From contig QVRM01005931.1 in NCBI GenBank assembly GCA_003439945.1, positions 258,501-322,500 of the forward strand: 64,000 nt of DNA. The letters run 5' to 3'. Shown here piece by piece: positions 47,903 to 59,699 of the stretch (the stretch's first letter is position 1; the number at the start of each line of letters is the position of its first letter). A program made the position numbers and the translations under genes. This DNA is from Dermanyssus gallinae. Its lineage: Eukaryota > Arthropoda > Arachnida > Mesostigmata > Dermanyssidae. Under the pieces are notes generated by a model, which did not search any database, had not been told where the DNA came from, and saw only the letters and a list, made by a program, of their open reading frames with translations.

Positions 47903-48342
47903 TTAAACGGAGCAGAATGAGTACTGGAAGTATGATGATCACCACAGCATGCGTTAGATTCATGTTGGCTGCTTGGATCGTAAGTGAATTCTAGTCGTGA
48001 GCGTATAATAATAATAATAATTCACGTTCTCGGGAGACAATTGTAGCTCCATTTTTATTCCTTACTAAATTATGATATATATATATATATATATAAGATT
48101 ACCGGGAACAATAATAATAATAATAATAATAACATGGTGCTCTCAACGCCTTAGGTAAGACAGTGGAGTGGGACTCCGCGTAGATCGCTTTCTGCTATAT
48201 AGGGCCTATTTGTGGCCGGTTTTTCGATTGTGTTGGGCTGACTTTCACCCGCTGCCGTAGTCATACTTAACGTCATATTTTTACGGGGAGGCTGTGGGCG
48301 TCAGCCACGGCTTGGCAAAGAAAAAATATATATATATATATA

Positions 48343-49643
48343 CGAGGGCGGATCGTGAAGTTCTAGTATATTGACATTGAAAAATTGGACCGAAACCACC
48401 AAGGTTGTGCGATTTATTTTGCTTAGAAGTGCCATTCATCAGCTACGCACAGGCCAAATTTTGCGCCAATGGGTGGCGGAGTTTATGGTTTGAGGAAATG
48501 GAAAAAACGAGGTTACGCGCTTTGTATAAAGCTGCGAACCTTTTACGAACCTGCATCACGTTCTGTATCAAAAACCAAATCATATGTTCTAAAGTGGTGG
48601 AAATGTTACGAACTTCTTATGGTGGCCAAGCAGTGTCCCGAAACACTGTGTATACGTGATACCGTCGATTTATGCGACGGATGTGATGAAATCGAGGATG
48701 ACCCCGTTTGGAAAGGCTTCGACGTCAGTAATAAATGAAAACGTTAAAAATGTTCGATCGAGATATCGTACTCAACAATCGCCGAATGACTATCGGGAAA
48801 TATTAGAAGAATTAGTGATATCTTATGGGCCAGTTGTAACAGTCTTGACCGGTATTTTATGTGTCGAAAGACTGGCAGCGAAGTTTGTTTCAAAAATGTA
48901 TAATTTCTGGCAAATTTACGTTTGTCGGGAAATGTCCGAATTAAACTTTTAGACGGTAGCAGAAGGCCCTGAATTTCTTTAGAGAGTGATTACAGGACAG
49001 CAGTTATGGGTATATGGTTACGACATCGAGGCAAAGCCCAATCCTTCTAGTAGTGCTTCTAAGGAGAAAGTCGATTGAAGAAATTTAGACAGAGTACATC
49101 CAACACTAAGATTCTTTTGACTGTTTTTGTCGACTACAAGGGCATTTTTGTCGTCTGTTGTGCGGTCATTGTGGAATAGTACCGTGAAGTTTTAAGAATT
49201 ATTTTTTAATTTAATTGCGCAAGCACGCCAGACGCATGAGGCCAAACTCTGGGCAAAAAACGTTTGGATCATTCATTACGACAACGCATTGGCGCACACG
49301 TTGTTACTAACTTCGGGTAATTTGAAAAGTTTAATTTATATATTAGAATTTATATATTAGGTTAAATTAGCAACCTTCCTATTCGCGGGGTCTTGCTCCG
49401 TGCGACTTTTCCCGTTCCAACGGATATTTGGAATATACAACGTTTTGAGACTATATAGGAGATAAACAAAATTTTGCAGGAGCAACCCAACTCAATTTTG
49501 AAAGACGCGTTTAAAAAATGTTTTGAGGAGTAGGAAAGAAGCTGGTACAAATGCATTGCAGCGGGAGAAGGGATAAACACTTTGGAAAATTGAAATATTA
49601 TTTTTTTTATAAATATATATCAGATCCTTTTGATATGCCCCCG
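48343..49643 (+). mobile_element. mariner transposon, full length but decayed
   Basis: A 1.3-kb element, the normal mariner length. The left end TACGAGGGCGGATCGTGAAG (48,341) and right end, whose reverse complement is GCGGGGGCATATCAAAAGG, are imperfect inverted repeats flanked by TATATA. Across shifting frames I read EMLRTSYGGQAVSRNTVY, an INENVKNVRSRYR block, VITGQQLWVYGYDIE, HYDNALAHT, LAPCDF and DAFKKCFEE, in the family order. The first catalytic Asp (normally TGDETW) is replaced (TGQQLW); many stops and frameshifts make it inactive. Confidence 0.85.
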
Positions 49644-49654
49644 CATATATATTT

Positions 49655-49690
<36 letters not shown>

Positions 49691-49693
<3 letters not shown>

Positions 49694-49866
49694 GACTGGT
49701 GGCGTGCTGCATTCGCCTGTGCCTTGCGACCGTAGGAGACACATATTTACGCGGGTTCGAGCTCCGCCGTTGCACATTTGGATTTATGAGGGTCCGTCTA
49801 CGAAGCAATGCGAAAAGCAGTTCCGTGGACGTTAAATCTTGGCTGAGGGTCAGCCCGAAAAGTTTA
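49691..49866 (+). repeat. SINE family A, copy 2
   Basis: Aligns end to end with 995-1176, including GGAGACACATA, GCGGGTTCGAGC, ATGAGGGTCCGTCTACGAAG and GGACGTTAAATCTTGGCTGA. It follows the mariner right end by about 50 bp. Confidence 0.85.
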
Positions 49867-49869
49867 AGG

Positions 49870-49875
<6 letters not shown>

Positions 49876-49956
<81 letters not shown>
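49876..49956. repeat. (AT)n microsatellite, about 80 bp
   Basis: Uninterrupted AT repeat immediately 3' of SINE family A copy 2. Confidence 0.95.
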
Positions 49957-49959
<3 letters not shown>

Positions 49960-51322
49960 CAATAAGCGAGTAGGCACGCTTTTAGGAGGGGTTGTCGTAC
50001 CTGTTAAAATATTATATTTTCCAATAAAATTAGAGAGCTAAGGAAACGTCATGTTTAAAGGTCACTCATAGGTATTGATGTAGTTTTCTTAATTTCAAAC
50101 AATTTGTTCAATTAAATCAATCATTAACGGTTCGAACATGACAATTGGGTCCCTGCGAACGTGTTGATGTAGCTAGCTGAACATCGTTTACCGCTGGAAA
50201 TATTGGGAGGCAGTGCATATAAACAGCTAATCGTTGGTTTTGCTTCATAGGGTTTGTTTGTTTTGTGGTACATTTGAAATCTCATGAAATGTGTAGTATA
50301 CTGCAAGAACTGCTCGAAAGTTATCATATACGTTTCTCCGTTGTAACTCTGATTTAAAATGGAAGGTCGTAGATGACCCTAAGCATCTAGGTAACATCTA
50401 GATGCTCCCGTACCACAGATTTATCGATCAACCATACAGTTGCAGATGTGTACATACAACACCTATTTGTGGTTTCATTCTTCCTCTCAAACAAGACATC
50501 TCTGCCCCTTTTCCGTTAGAAAAATGTTCTCCCTCTCTTGGCTTTATGGTATATATATATATATATATACTTTTTTTAAAGTTGTTTTGTATAATGTGTT
50601 TACGTTCGTCAAGTTCAATCACTATCTTGGACAGTCCAGGTCTCGTGGCGTTAGCCTGTCTTCCTCCCCCCTACTGGTTATACGGGAATTGCTAAGTTTA
50701 CTACGCCAGATATATATGCCGTGAGTATATATACAGACTACACATTGAACACTAGTGATGACTCCAGAATTTTGTAGGCTTCCGTCGAGTCCGTTTTATT
50801 ATCTTGGGCAGGGACAAGGTTTATATGCGGATGTTGACGGGAACTCGTTTTGCTTGGATTTTTTTTTTCGTATGGAATATATCATGCTGTTGGAGTGCAT
50901 GCTAAATCAGACGATCGGAGTCATCTTGGGCAATGTCCGAGACCCTTTACCGAGCTGTTTTAGGAATGCCCAACGGTAGGCGAAACTGCGGTACAACTCG
51001 CATCGATGTCGTAGGGAAATTCGGAATGACGTGAAAGACTACGTCCCGAGAAAGTGGCGACAATCTTTGTTCTTAGAGGAAAAACTGGAAAATAGTACAC
51101 ATGACGATCATGGCATATAATACTGGTAACTGTGAAGATAAGATGATAAGCAATAAGCCTTGCATAGGCTTAGTGGTTATAACGTCGGCCGCTTCGATCC
51201 CAGAAATGCGCGATGGGTGTCCTATACGGGAGTATGTGCTGCCAGCATTCTTCGGTCCCTGAAACAAACGCGAGAGCAACGTCTTGTTGGCTTTTCACAT
51301 GTTTATGGTAAACGACGGCGCC

Positions 51323-51354
<32 letters not shown>

Positions 51355-51559
51355 CAAAAATTGTATATATGTAACTATTACACGCATTGTATTAAATTAT
51401 AATAATACAGGGTGCCAGTGGTCTATATAATATTAGTTTACTAGTGTGCATAATGGTACTTGTTTTTGCCATTATGATTTGTGTACTGCTTAGTATAATA
51501 TTTAGACCTATAATAACAATGTAATACTAATTGCAGCGCTACACTCAATGCTGAGAGGG
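49957..51559. other. Non-coding stretch
   Basis: I see (AT)n at 50,550-50,568 and 51,327-51,352 and a B-box-like CGCTTCGATCCC near 51,190 (possibly a further SINE remnant). No gene is recognised. Confidence 0.45.
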
Positions 51560-51793
51560 ACAAAGGTCCTCATTACGAAGCCTTGAAGAACTAGCACAGC
51601 GCGTGAGGTCGAAGTCGTGGCCATAACTCAGACAGTCGGCCAGGCCATTGTGAAGTCGCACGGAGACAAACGATCCACAGCGTTCCTGAGGCAACTCATC
51701 GCCTTAGAAGTTCAGCGTGGCAGCGTGGCCAGAATGACTCTTGACATGCTCTCGAGGGGGAGAGGCCTGGAGGAACTAATGTGTATATAAAGA
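51560..51793 (+). mobile_element. RT element, type A, C-terminal fragment
   Basis: The frame ending at TAA 51,790 reads AITQTVGQAIVKSHGDKRST and AFLRQLIALEVQRGS. It corresponds to the C-terminus of the type A element below (EPRSTAFLRQRVSLELQRGN). Only the last third of the endonuclease region remains. Confidence 0.65.
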
Positions 51794-52149
51794 GTTCAAT
51801 TTGTACATTCTTAAATCTGTATCACCAACTGAAAATAATTTAGTAGCAAAATAAATAAAACATATCATTTGAAAAGAAGGGCAACATTATTATAGTTCAA
51901 TTAGTACAATTGTGATGTATGAGCGCCGGCTTGACCTTGGCCGTGGCGCCCACAATGAAACTCGTGTTCCCCCTACAGAAAGGCAAACAGCATTTGTTTA
52001 ACAAACTGTGCCTCTTGTCGATCTCATGTGATATCTTCAACTCGTTTAGCTAAATTTTTGAGGATCAAGCCAGTTCTCTTACTCATCGTGTGTAGGGTTA
52101 CGTTCAGAATATTTACTCCTTTTATATAGTTTCAACATGTTACGCTACC

Positions 52150-52450
52150 CGTCCCGGCTTAGGTAACTAAGTGGCTGTAGGCCATTAGAGTCCACGGCTT
52201 TTCCACATAGTTAGCATACGCATGGCGTGCAGACAGGAGCACCTATCCTTAGGTGCACTCCAAAGGTAAATAATTGGGAACCAACACGGTGCCAAGGTGA
52301 GGTGAGGGCAAGGCTTTGAGCCAGCTTCTGCTAAAGGGATCTAATGCCGCCAGAAATACGACGCGGCCTCTTGGTTGCTAGAAATTCCTCGTGCGGAGTT
52401 TTGTTTTTGAGTTTACTCATCGCATACTGAAAGGAACATTCCTCTAGGGA
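52150..52450 (-). mobile_element. RT element, type B, short fragment (zinc-knuckle region)
   Basis: Aligns by eye with 53,110-53,340 of the neighbouring copy: GGCTGTAGGCCATTAGAGTC, GCAGACAGGAGCACC, GGTGCCAAGGTGAGG and AAGGCTTTGAGCCAG. It is an independent, heavily decayed piece of the same coding region. Confidence 0.65.
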
Positions 52451-52529
52451 ACACAGATCCCCTTGATATGTGATGATGATAATAATGATAATGGTGGCGG
52501 TTAATGTTTTTACTATAATTATTTAAATA

Positions 52530-53928
52530 ACGTTACAGTTGTGAGGTCTGAACGTATTATCGCAATTCTTTTAAAGAATGACTTTACTCCAGGCGCCTAA
52601 AATAGGTGCCGCGTTCCCTCTGCAAACGGCCAAAAACAACGCTTGCCTCAAGAATTGGCCCTCTCTTCGGTCGCTAGTAGCCTCCTGAATTCGCTTTTCG
52701 ATTTCGCTTTGAATAAATATTTAAGGAATATTTCGGTTTCCTTGCTGATTGGTCCTAGTGTCTCCATGGCGATAGACATAACAATTTATCTTGTTTCCAG
52801 TCCAACGTTTTTATTCCGTTTTCTGGCGTCCTGTGCTCTGCTACCCACCCCGGCTCAACTGAGCTGTGATGTAAATTGGAAGCCGCGATTGTGCACGAAA
52901 CCGTTGCATCCCAAGCTAGAATTATTTTTTTTTTACGGAAGTTGTTTTCCATCCTAAGCTAATAACTTCCCATGTAACCATAATGCAATGGTCACCCCAT
53001 AAGGTCTTACTTTGCCAGCGGATACTAAACCTCTGAGTTCAAGTGTAGATGGCATACCGGCTTTCTTAAGAGACCTATTTGTATCATCACACTGTTTTGC
53101 TCAGCATGTCTGGGGGATCTACCGGCGCTCTTAGTGGGTGTAGGCCATTGGAATCTACCACTTCTCCATATAGTTTGCACAGAAACGGCTCGCAGACAGG
53201 AGCGCCGATTCTAAGTGCTGACAGCATGCGAAATGAGTTGGGATTCCGCATGGTGCCGAGCTTAGGCGAGGGTAAGGCTTTAAGCCAATCCCAACTGATG
53301 TTATCTTGTCCGCTAAGAACACGCGCGGTCTCCCCGGGAAACAACCCCTCTAGATCCCTCTGCTTCTTTTGTGCTTTCGAGCTCGTTTACGTTATATTTG
53401 GCCAGGCTGTTCTTCTAAAGGGCCCGGGTCCAGCATGGTTCTGATAGTGTCCCGTGCTTTACTGCTTTCATGTTTTATTTGTGATCAAACTGCCTCCTCC
53501 ACTAACGAGGCTGCCACCTGACCAGTGAAGCAGCGTAGCAGACAGGTAATGACTAGGTAAATAACACTTTTTGTTCCCAGACCACCTTCACGTCTCGGAA
53601 GACTTGCTCTCTGCCAGGTGTTCTCTTCTAAATAGACGTTTAGGACTTTATTGAGTATATCTCTGCTGACATCATCATACGCGATTAATTTTTCAGGGCA
53701 AATCAAAGCAGGATATGTACGCAGTATGTAGATAACTTATGAAGACCCCAGGCTATATCTCCAAATCCACAGCGCAGCCTGAGGATGCATGCTTGTCAGT
53801 CGTAAACGAATTTTTGTGAGAGCCTCTTTCTTCAAAGAGAGTGCATGTGAAATGTCGTCTCGCTTCACGGGGGCCCCAAAACTTCTAAGTTCTTTAGCTC
53901 TACGTGCGTGAAACCAGGAAGTATTTCT

Positions 53929-53938
<10 letters not shown>
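52530..53938 (-). mobile_element. RT element, type B, 5'-truncated and decayed
   Basis: Reading minus strand from an (ATT)n border at 53,931: LGAPVKRDDISHALSLKKEA, AALWIWRYSLGSS, SRDILNKVLNVYLEENTWQR, ASLPRREGGLG, then the knuckle region and ILAWDATVSCTIAASNLHHS. These follow the order of the better preserved type B copy at 57-59 kb. Frames are broken repeatedly. Confidence 0.8.

Positions 53939-53959
<21 letters not shown>
53931..53959. repeat. (ATT)n border tract
   Basis: Sits exactly between the truncated minus-strand type B copy and the plus-strand type A element. Confidence 0.95.
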
Positions 53960-56607
53960 CGCCAACGCCAAGATGACACGCAAGGTGCTGGGCAGGATCC
54001 TAAAGGGAGCGAGAATATCCTTGCGCGGACTCTTCCACCGTCTGCTTAAAGACGTCGTGAAAAATAATGACGAAGCGAGCTGGACCGCGCTGCTCACCCT
54101 CGCCCCAAAAGTCCTCCACGTCGAAAAAGAAACCCAGGGAGGCTCTAGCTTGGCCAGCGTAGTAAAAAAAAGGTGGCCATTTTCGGGGGTGCCGCTCTCA
54201 CTTGCGTGGAAGCTGAGGGTCGAGGCAAACGTATATTGACGGATAAAGCTCGCGCTCAGATCGCTGCTCACAAGCTTTCCATGGATTTTAATGTGCGGAG
54301 CGCCATTAGGATCTTGTCTTCCGATGACACGATTGCGCCCGTAACGGAGGAGTCGATTAATGAGATGGTGGCAAAACATCCTCCTGCTCCTGCAGGGGAC
54401 GTGGTGCCACCGTCCCCTTTCGGCTTGCCAGCGGTCGGGTCGTGCTCAGGCAAGGATGTTGCCAAGGCACTTCGCTCCTTTCCATCCGGTGCGGCGGGAG
54501 GCCTCGACGGCCTCACGCCTGAGCACCTAAAATGCCCTCTCCCTGCTAACGGAGACCACAACGATGAACTGGAAACACTCGCCAAAGTATGCGACATCAT
54601 ACGTAACGGGCAAGTTCCAGAGGCTGTGAGAAACGTGATATATGGAGGGTGGCTTATCGCTCTGAAAAAGAAAACCGGAGGATACCGACTCATAGCCGTC
54701 GGCTGCACTCTGCGAAGATTGGCCACAAAGACCCTGCTTTCCCAGGTCAATGTGAAAAGCTGCCTGCAGCCACGGCAGATGGGGTACGCCACTCAAAATG
54801 GTGCAGAAATAATTGCTCACGCAGCTCGCACCTTTCTCGAACACAACAAAAAATGCTGCCTCCTAAAATTAGATTTTAAAAATGCGTTTAACTTAAACAA
54901 ACGAGGACACCTCTTGACAGAGGTTTCCAAGCACGCCCCGGCCCTCTATCCAATGATGCACCAGGCATATAGCAAACCGACTTCCCTAATGTTTGGTGAG
55001 GTTGAAATTAGGTCATCAGCCGGTTGTCAGCAGGGAGACGTAGCGGCTCCTCTTGCATTTAGCCTGCTTCTGCATCAGTACGTCAAGCAGGTGACATATA
55101 AGGTCCATTTGTTTTACCTCGACGATGGGACCTTTCTGGACAACGATCCTTCGGTGTTACTCAGAGACATCAAGGATCTCAGAGCGTTCGAGCAATGGAG
55201 CGGGCTGCAGCTTAACCCATCTAAATGCGAGCTATTTCTACAGGGTTTTGAGGACGAAGAGAGACAGCAGGTGGTCGCTGAATTTAACAGCAACCTCCCG
55301 GGCATCCTTGTAAAGAATCGATGTGATTTGGACCTGCTGGGCACGGCGGTGTTTCCCGACATGATCGGTCCGGTACTAGCCGAGAAGGGGCTGGGCCATC
55401 TCGGTAGACATCAAGCCTACTTCCTGCTCCGGCACGCAATGGGAGTGCAAAAGGTCCTGTATGTACTACGGACCTCACCTGTCTTCCTTCTACCGTCAGA
55501 AACTCTGAACCTCGACGACCAGGTGAGGAGAGCCTTGGAAAACATCCTTGACCTAACGCTTGATGATAAGGCATGGACGCAGGCAAGCTTACCGGTCCGG
55601 CTGGGTGGAATGGGCATTCGTTCGGCTACGGACCTTGCCTTACCCGCTTTCCTTGCTTCGTCGCACAGCTGCGCCGCTGCAGTGGCCGCTACTGCCGGCA
55701 GACTCATCAGCCACCAACAAGACGCCGCTCGGATCTAGGATGCGCGTCAGTCTGGTCGTCCATCTGAGGAACAGGTCACTAGGCAGAAGGGGTGGGACCA
55801 AATCGCCACTCAGGCTACCCACTTAACTCTTCTGTCGGCCTCCGAGTTAGATGTAGACGGCATTAGACTGAAAGCTGTTTCATCCGACGCCGCTGGAGCG
55901 TGGCTCGACGTGTTTCCGTCCGAGCTAGTCGGCAGTAAGCTGACCGATGACCAGTTCCGTGCCGCCAGTGGCCTCAGACTTGGCATTGCCATGTTTGAGA
56001 GGGAGGAATGTCCGTGTGGTGGAACAGTGGATGAACGCGGCTTGCACTGGCTTAGTTGCACTAAGCTGGCCGGGCTCACGCAGGGCCGCCACGATGCCAG
56101 CAATGACATTCTCGGGCGCGCTTTCAGGCAAGCCGGCTACCGCGTCACGCTTGAGCCTGGTAGACTGCAAAGGGACAACAAGCGTCGACCGGATGGCCTT
56201 ACCAGCCAAGACTGGGACCATAATCGGCCGCTGGCGTGGGACGTGACTGTTTCAGACACGTACGCCCTCGGCTACCATGCACTAGCCAACGCGGGCGTCG
56301 GCCACATTATCCACCAACGGGAGATGCACAAACGGCGCCTATACGCGCATCTTCTTGAAGACCGCGTTGTAATGGCGTTCGGCCTCGAGTCATCTGGCGT
56401 TTGAGGCCACAGCGGAGCCAAGATCGACCGCGTTCCTCCGACAGAGAGTGTCATTAGAATTACAGAGAGGCAACGCCAAGGTGATGCTGAGTGGTCACCG
56501 ACACTCAAGCAATAATAATACTATATGCAATATTGTAGATGTTATTTAAGTGATATGTAAGTAATTGTGATACATGTACATATTGATAAAATAAACCCTT
56601 GTCAAAA
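53960..56607 (+). mobile_element. Reverse-transcriptase element, type A, nearly intact coding region
   Basis: One long frame (54,173-56,404) carries a reverse transcriptase and a C-terminal nuclease-like domain. RT motifs in order: LKLDFKNAFN (about 54,863), GCQQGDVAAPLAF (about 55,023), FYLDDG (about 55,112) and LNPSKCELF. After the RT comes a zinc knuckle CPCG...GLHWLSC (about 56,008), then LEPGRLQ...KRRPDGL and LAWDVTV, a spacing like the restriction-like endonuclease of R2-group non-LTR elements. Damage is light: a frameshift near 54,170 (upstream part reads SWTALLTLAPKVLHVEKETQ), one in-frame TAG at 55,736 and a frameshift near 56,390 before AFLRQRVSLELQRGN. The tail has ATAAAATAAA and ends at (ATT)n. 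Membership of an R2/R4/Utopia-like clade is inference. Confidence 0.85.

Positions 56608-56644
<37 letters not shown>
56608..56644. repeat. (ATT)n border tract
   Basis: Lies between the type A element and the internally deleted type B copy. Confidence 0.95.
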
Positions 56645-57041
<397 letters not shown>

Positions 57042-57055
57042 CATTATGTGTTAGG

Positions 57056-59092
57056 GCAATACAGTTGTGAGGTGTGAATGTGTATCCTTGTTATTTCATG
57101 GTTACCATCTAGCTATTCTCAGCCCATCGCACCTAATATCGACACGGCATTTCCTCTGCAAACTGCCAGTGAAAGCAGCTGCCTCAGAAATTCGTCTTCG
57201 CGTATATCCCCGGTGTTTGCTCGTATTCGATCACCTAAGTCTTTTATAAATTTCCTTGTACTTCTGCTGACCGGGCCCAATGTTTCCATTGCAATCAGCA
57301 CAAAATTGTATCTAGCCTCTAATTCTGTGTATTTACGCCACTTTTCTTTTTCTGCATGTTCGGCAACCCATCCGGCCTCCGTCGCGCTGTGGCATAAATA
57401 AGACGGTGCGCCCGTGCAGGATACTGTCGCATCCCAAACCAGGCATTTGCCTTTTTCCCACGGCGGGATGGCCACACCGCCGGGCCTTTTATCGTTTTGA
57501 AGTCTTAGTCTGGGTTCCAGCATGCTAGGTATTCCCGCTCTCCGGAGAGCTCTTTGAATGATTGCGTTTATTTCGGTGTGCCTAGGGGCCCGACCTTGGC
57601 TTTTGATGCAATTCAATGGGTGGAGGCCATCCTTCTCCACTGGTTTTCCACAGGCCTTACAAATATGTGGTTTGCATATTTGCCCGCCGATTCTTAGAGC
57701 CGACACCATGCGGAATGAGATGTTGTCCAGCATGGTGCCGAGCTGCGGTGACGGAAGAGCCCTGAGAAATCCGCCGCTGAAGGTGTCTCGTGCGGCCAAG
57801 AAGACTGCTTTCTCTGTGGGAGATTTAAGGCTTTCGATGATCTCACGGGCTATGACTTTGCATCTGTAGTTGTCGAGCACTCTCTGCGTTGTATGTTTTT
57901 CCCAAGGGCCTGGATCCAATCTCAGTTTGACCTGCTTAGCTATGTACAACCGGTGGTGAGCACTCGGGTCAACTAGCGTCTCAGCCAGCCGGCCGAATTC
58001 TAATAATGACGCTGCGTAACATATAAGGGCCAATTCGGTTGCTGATCGAATACCCAGTCCACCTTCTCTCATGGGGAGACTTGCTCTTCGCCACGTACTG
58101 TCCGTGAAGTCAATGTTGAGAACTTTGCTTAATATGTCCCTCGTAGAGTCGTCATACGATTGCAGGGCGTCGGGACATTGGCTTGTCGGTGAAGTGCGTA
58201 GTGTGTAGTTGAATTTAGGGGAACCTAAACTATATCTCCAAAGGCATAGTGCCGCTTGTGAGTGCATAGCCAACAGACGAGGTCGCGTCTGTAGCAACGC
58301 GCGGCGTTGATCTCTTAAGGTCTTAAAAATACTTTGTGGACTAAGTGGAGCCCCAAGAACCTCTAACTCGACCGGGTTAACTCGCCTGCAGCCTGGTAAA
58401 ACGGCAGCAATTGTTTTGAATGCCTCGTCTTGTTCTTTAGTGTCCGCCCCAACCGTTATTACTTCGCATTTGGAAAGATTGAGAACTGTCCCCCCTTCAT
58501 TCGCAAACTGCAAAACCTTGAGTAAGTCAGCGGCCACCACTTCTGCCGGCCCTCCTAATGTACCATCATCCAGATACCAGATGTTTAGCGGGCTTCTCAT
58601 TTGTGCCACTAAACTGGAGATTCCTGGGCTAAACAGGGCGGGGCCCAGTGGATCTCCTTGTTGCACTCCATTTGTCGATTTAAGTGGTTCTTTGTCACAC
58701 CAGGATAGAAGTGATGGATCCCTGTAGCTTTGCCATACTAACGGCAGGACTTCTGGTACGTGAAGTCTTACTTCTTCTAAAATTACGTCGCGTCGTTGTG
58801 TTAAAAGCGTTGCTAAAGTCTAGCTTGACTAGAACCCGCACAGGACCGTCTGTTTCGATATATGCTCGTACAGCGTGAACAGCTGCCTCCGCGCCTTATT
58901 TTATAGAGACCCCTACTTGCCTCGGTCCTAAAGCTTTTATTATAGAAGTTTTACTGATGGCGATAACCACTTTTGCCACAAGCCTTCGGACCGTGAGGCA
59001 GCATATTTCTCTGACTCCTCTGGGTATCACTTTGACTAGTTTAATGTTTCGATGCACCCGGGCCAGGGAACGGATTAGCGTAATCTAATCGA
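57056..59092 (-). mobile_element. RT element, type B, 5'-truncated, best preserved minus-strand copy
   Basis: A 515-codon open stretch (57,119-58,666) runs from QQGDPLGPALFSPGI through IWYLDDGTLGG, LNLSKCEV and CLWRYSLGS. It continues through ASLPMREGGLGIRSATELAL, GTMLDNISFRMVSALRIG, a zinc knuckle CKACGKPV..GLHPLNC, KRPGGVAIPPW, CLVWDATVSC and EFLRQLLSLAVCRGN. Upstream, in broken frames, I read VLVKLDFSNAFNTT and CCLTVRRLVAKVVIA. The copy begins inside the RT at (ATT)n (59,092). In the nuclease-like motif the expected RPDG is RPGG, so the Asp is lost. Confidence 0.85.
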
Positions 59093-59140
<48 letters not shown>

Positions 59141-59141
59141 T
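59092..59141. repeat. (ATT)n border tract
   Basis: Separates two minus-strand type B copies; the left copy starts and the right copy ends here. Confidence 0.95.
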
Positions 59142-59649
59142 AAATGTTACACTTGTGAAGTGTGAACGTGTACTCCTTGTTTCCTCCTAGCTCCTAACTA
59201 TTGTCCCATGAAACCCATAGACAATATAGCCGGCCTTTCTACGGCAAACTGCAAGCGACAGCAGTTGCCGTAGAAACCTCGCCTTTGCAAGGAGTCTATA
59301 GTAATTTAAACCTACTACAGTTATCATTGTGTTGGTAAAAAGTTGCAGCCGGAATGAAATGACTTGTATTTATCTCTATGCGAGAGTCAATTTAGGAAGA
59401 CTAGTATACCCATTATTCACGGGTAATATGTGTGACTTTAAATTATCCTTGAAGTTGTTTAAGGATTTCAAACAACGCAAGCTAACCGGAAGAGTGTTCC
59501 ACTCTCTGACAGCTCGTACGCCAAAAGCTTGGCTGCCCTTGCTGCTTCGATGCATGCGGATAGATATTGGCACTACGATGTAACACGTCTCCAGTTCTTG
59601 GTACTTGTGTTTTTCCATCTTCTGCGCGCTCGGCAACCCATCCCGCTTC
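59142..59649 (-). mobile_element. RT element, type B, C-terminal piece carrying a LINE insert
   Basis: On the minus strand it begins at (ATT)n with GWVAERAQKMEKHKYQELET and VVPISI (type B endonuclease region). The sequence is then interrupted (about 59,558-59,300) by a different LINE tail and resumes with RFLRQLLSLAVCR and the type B 3'UTR. Confidence 0.75.
59300..59558 (-). mobile_element. CR1/jockey-like LINE C-terminal fragment inserted in type B element
   Basis: The minus-strand frame reads AFGVRAVREWNTLPVSLRC and LKSLNNFKDNLKSHIL. This R.WN.LP...L......FK..L pattern is the hallmark C-terminus of CR1/jockey-type reverse transcriptases and is unrelated to the type B protein on either side. 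The fused frame is open for 86 codons. Confidence 0.7.
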
Positions 59650-59698
<49 letters not shown>

Positions 59699-59699
59699 T
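59650..59699. repeat. (ATT)n border tract
   Basis: Marks the 5' end of the minus-strand type B piece. Confidence 0.95.

Noticed and set aside
57067..57401. Plus-strand frames over 57.0-57.9 kb
   Set aside because: They are antisense to the type B retroelement coding region.
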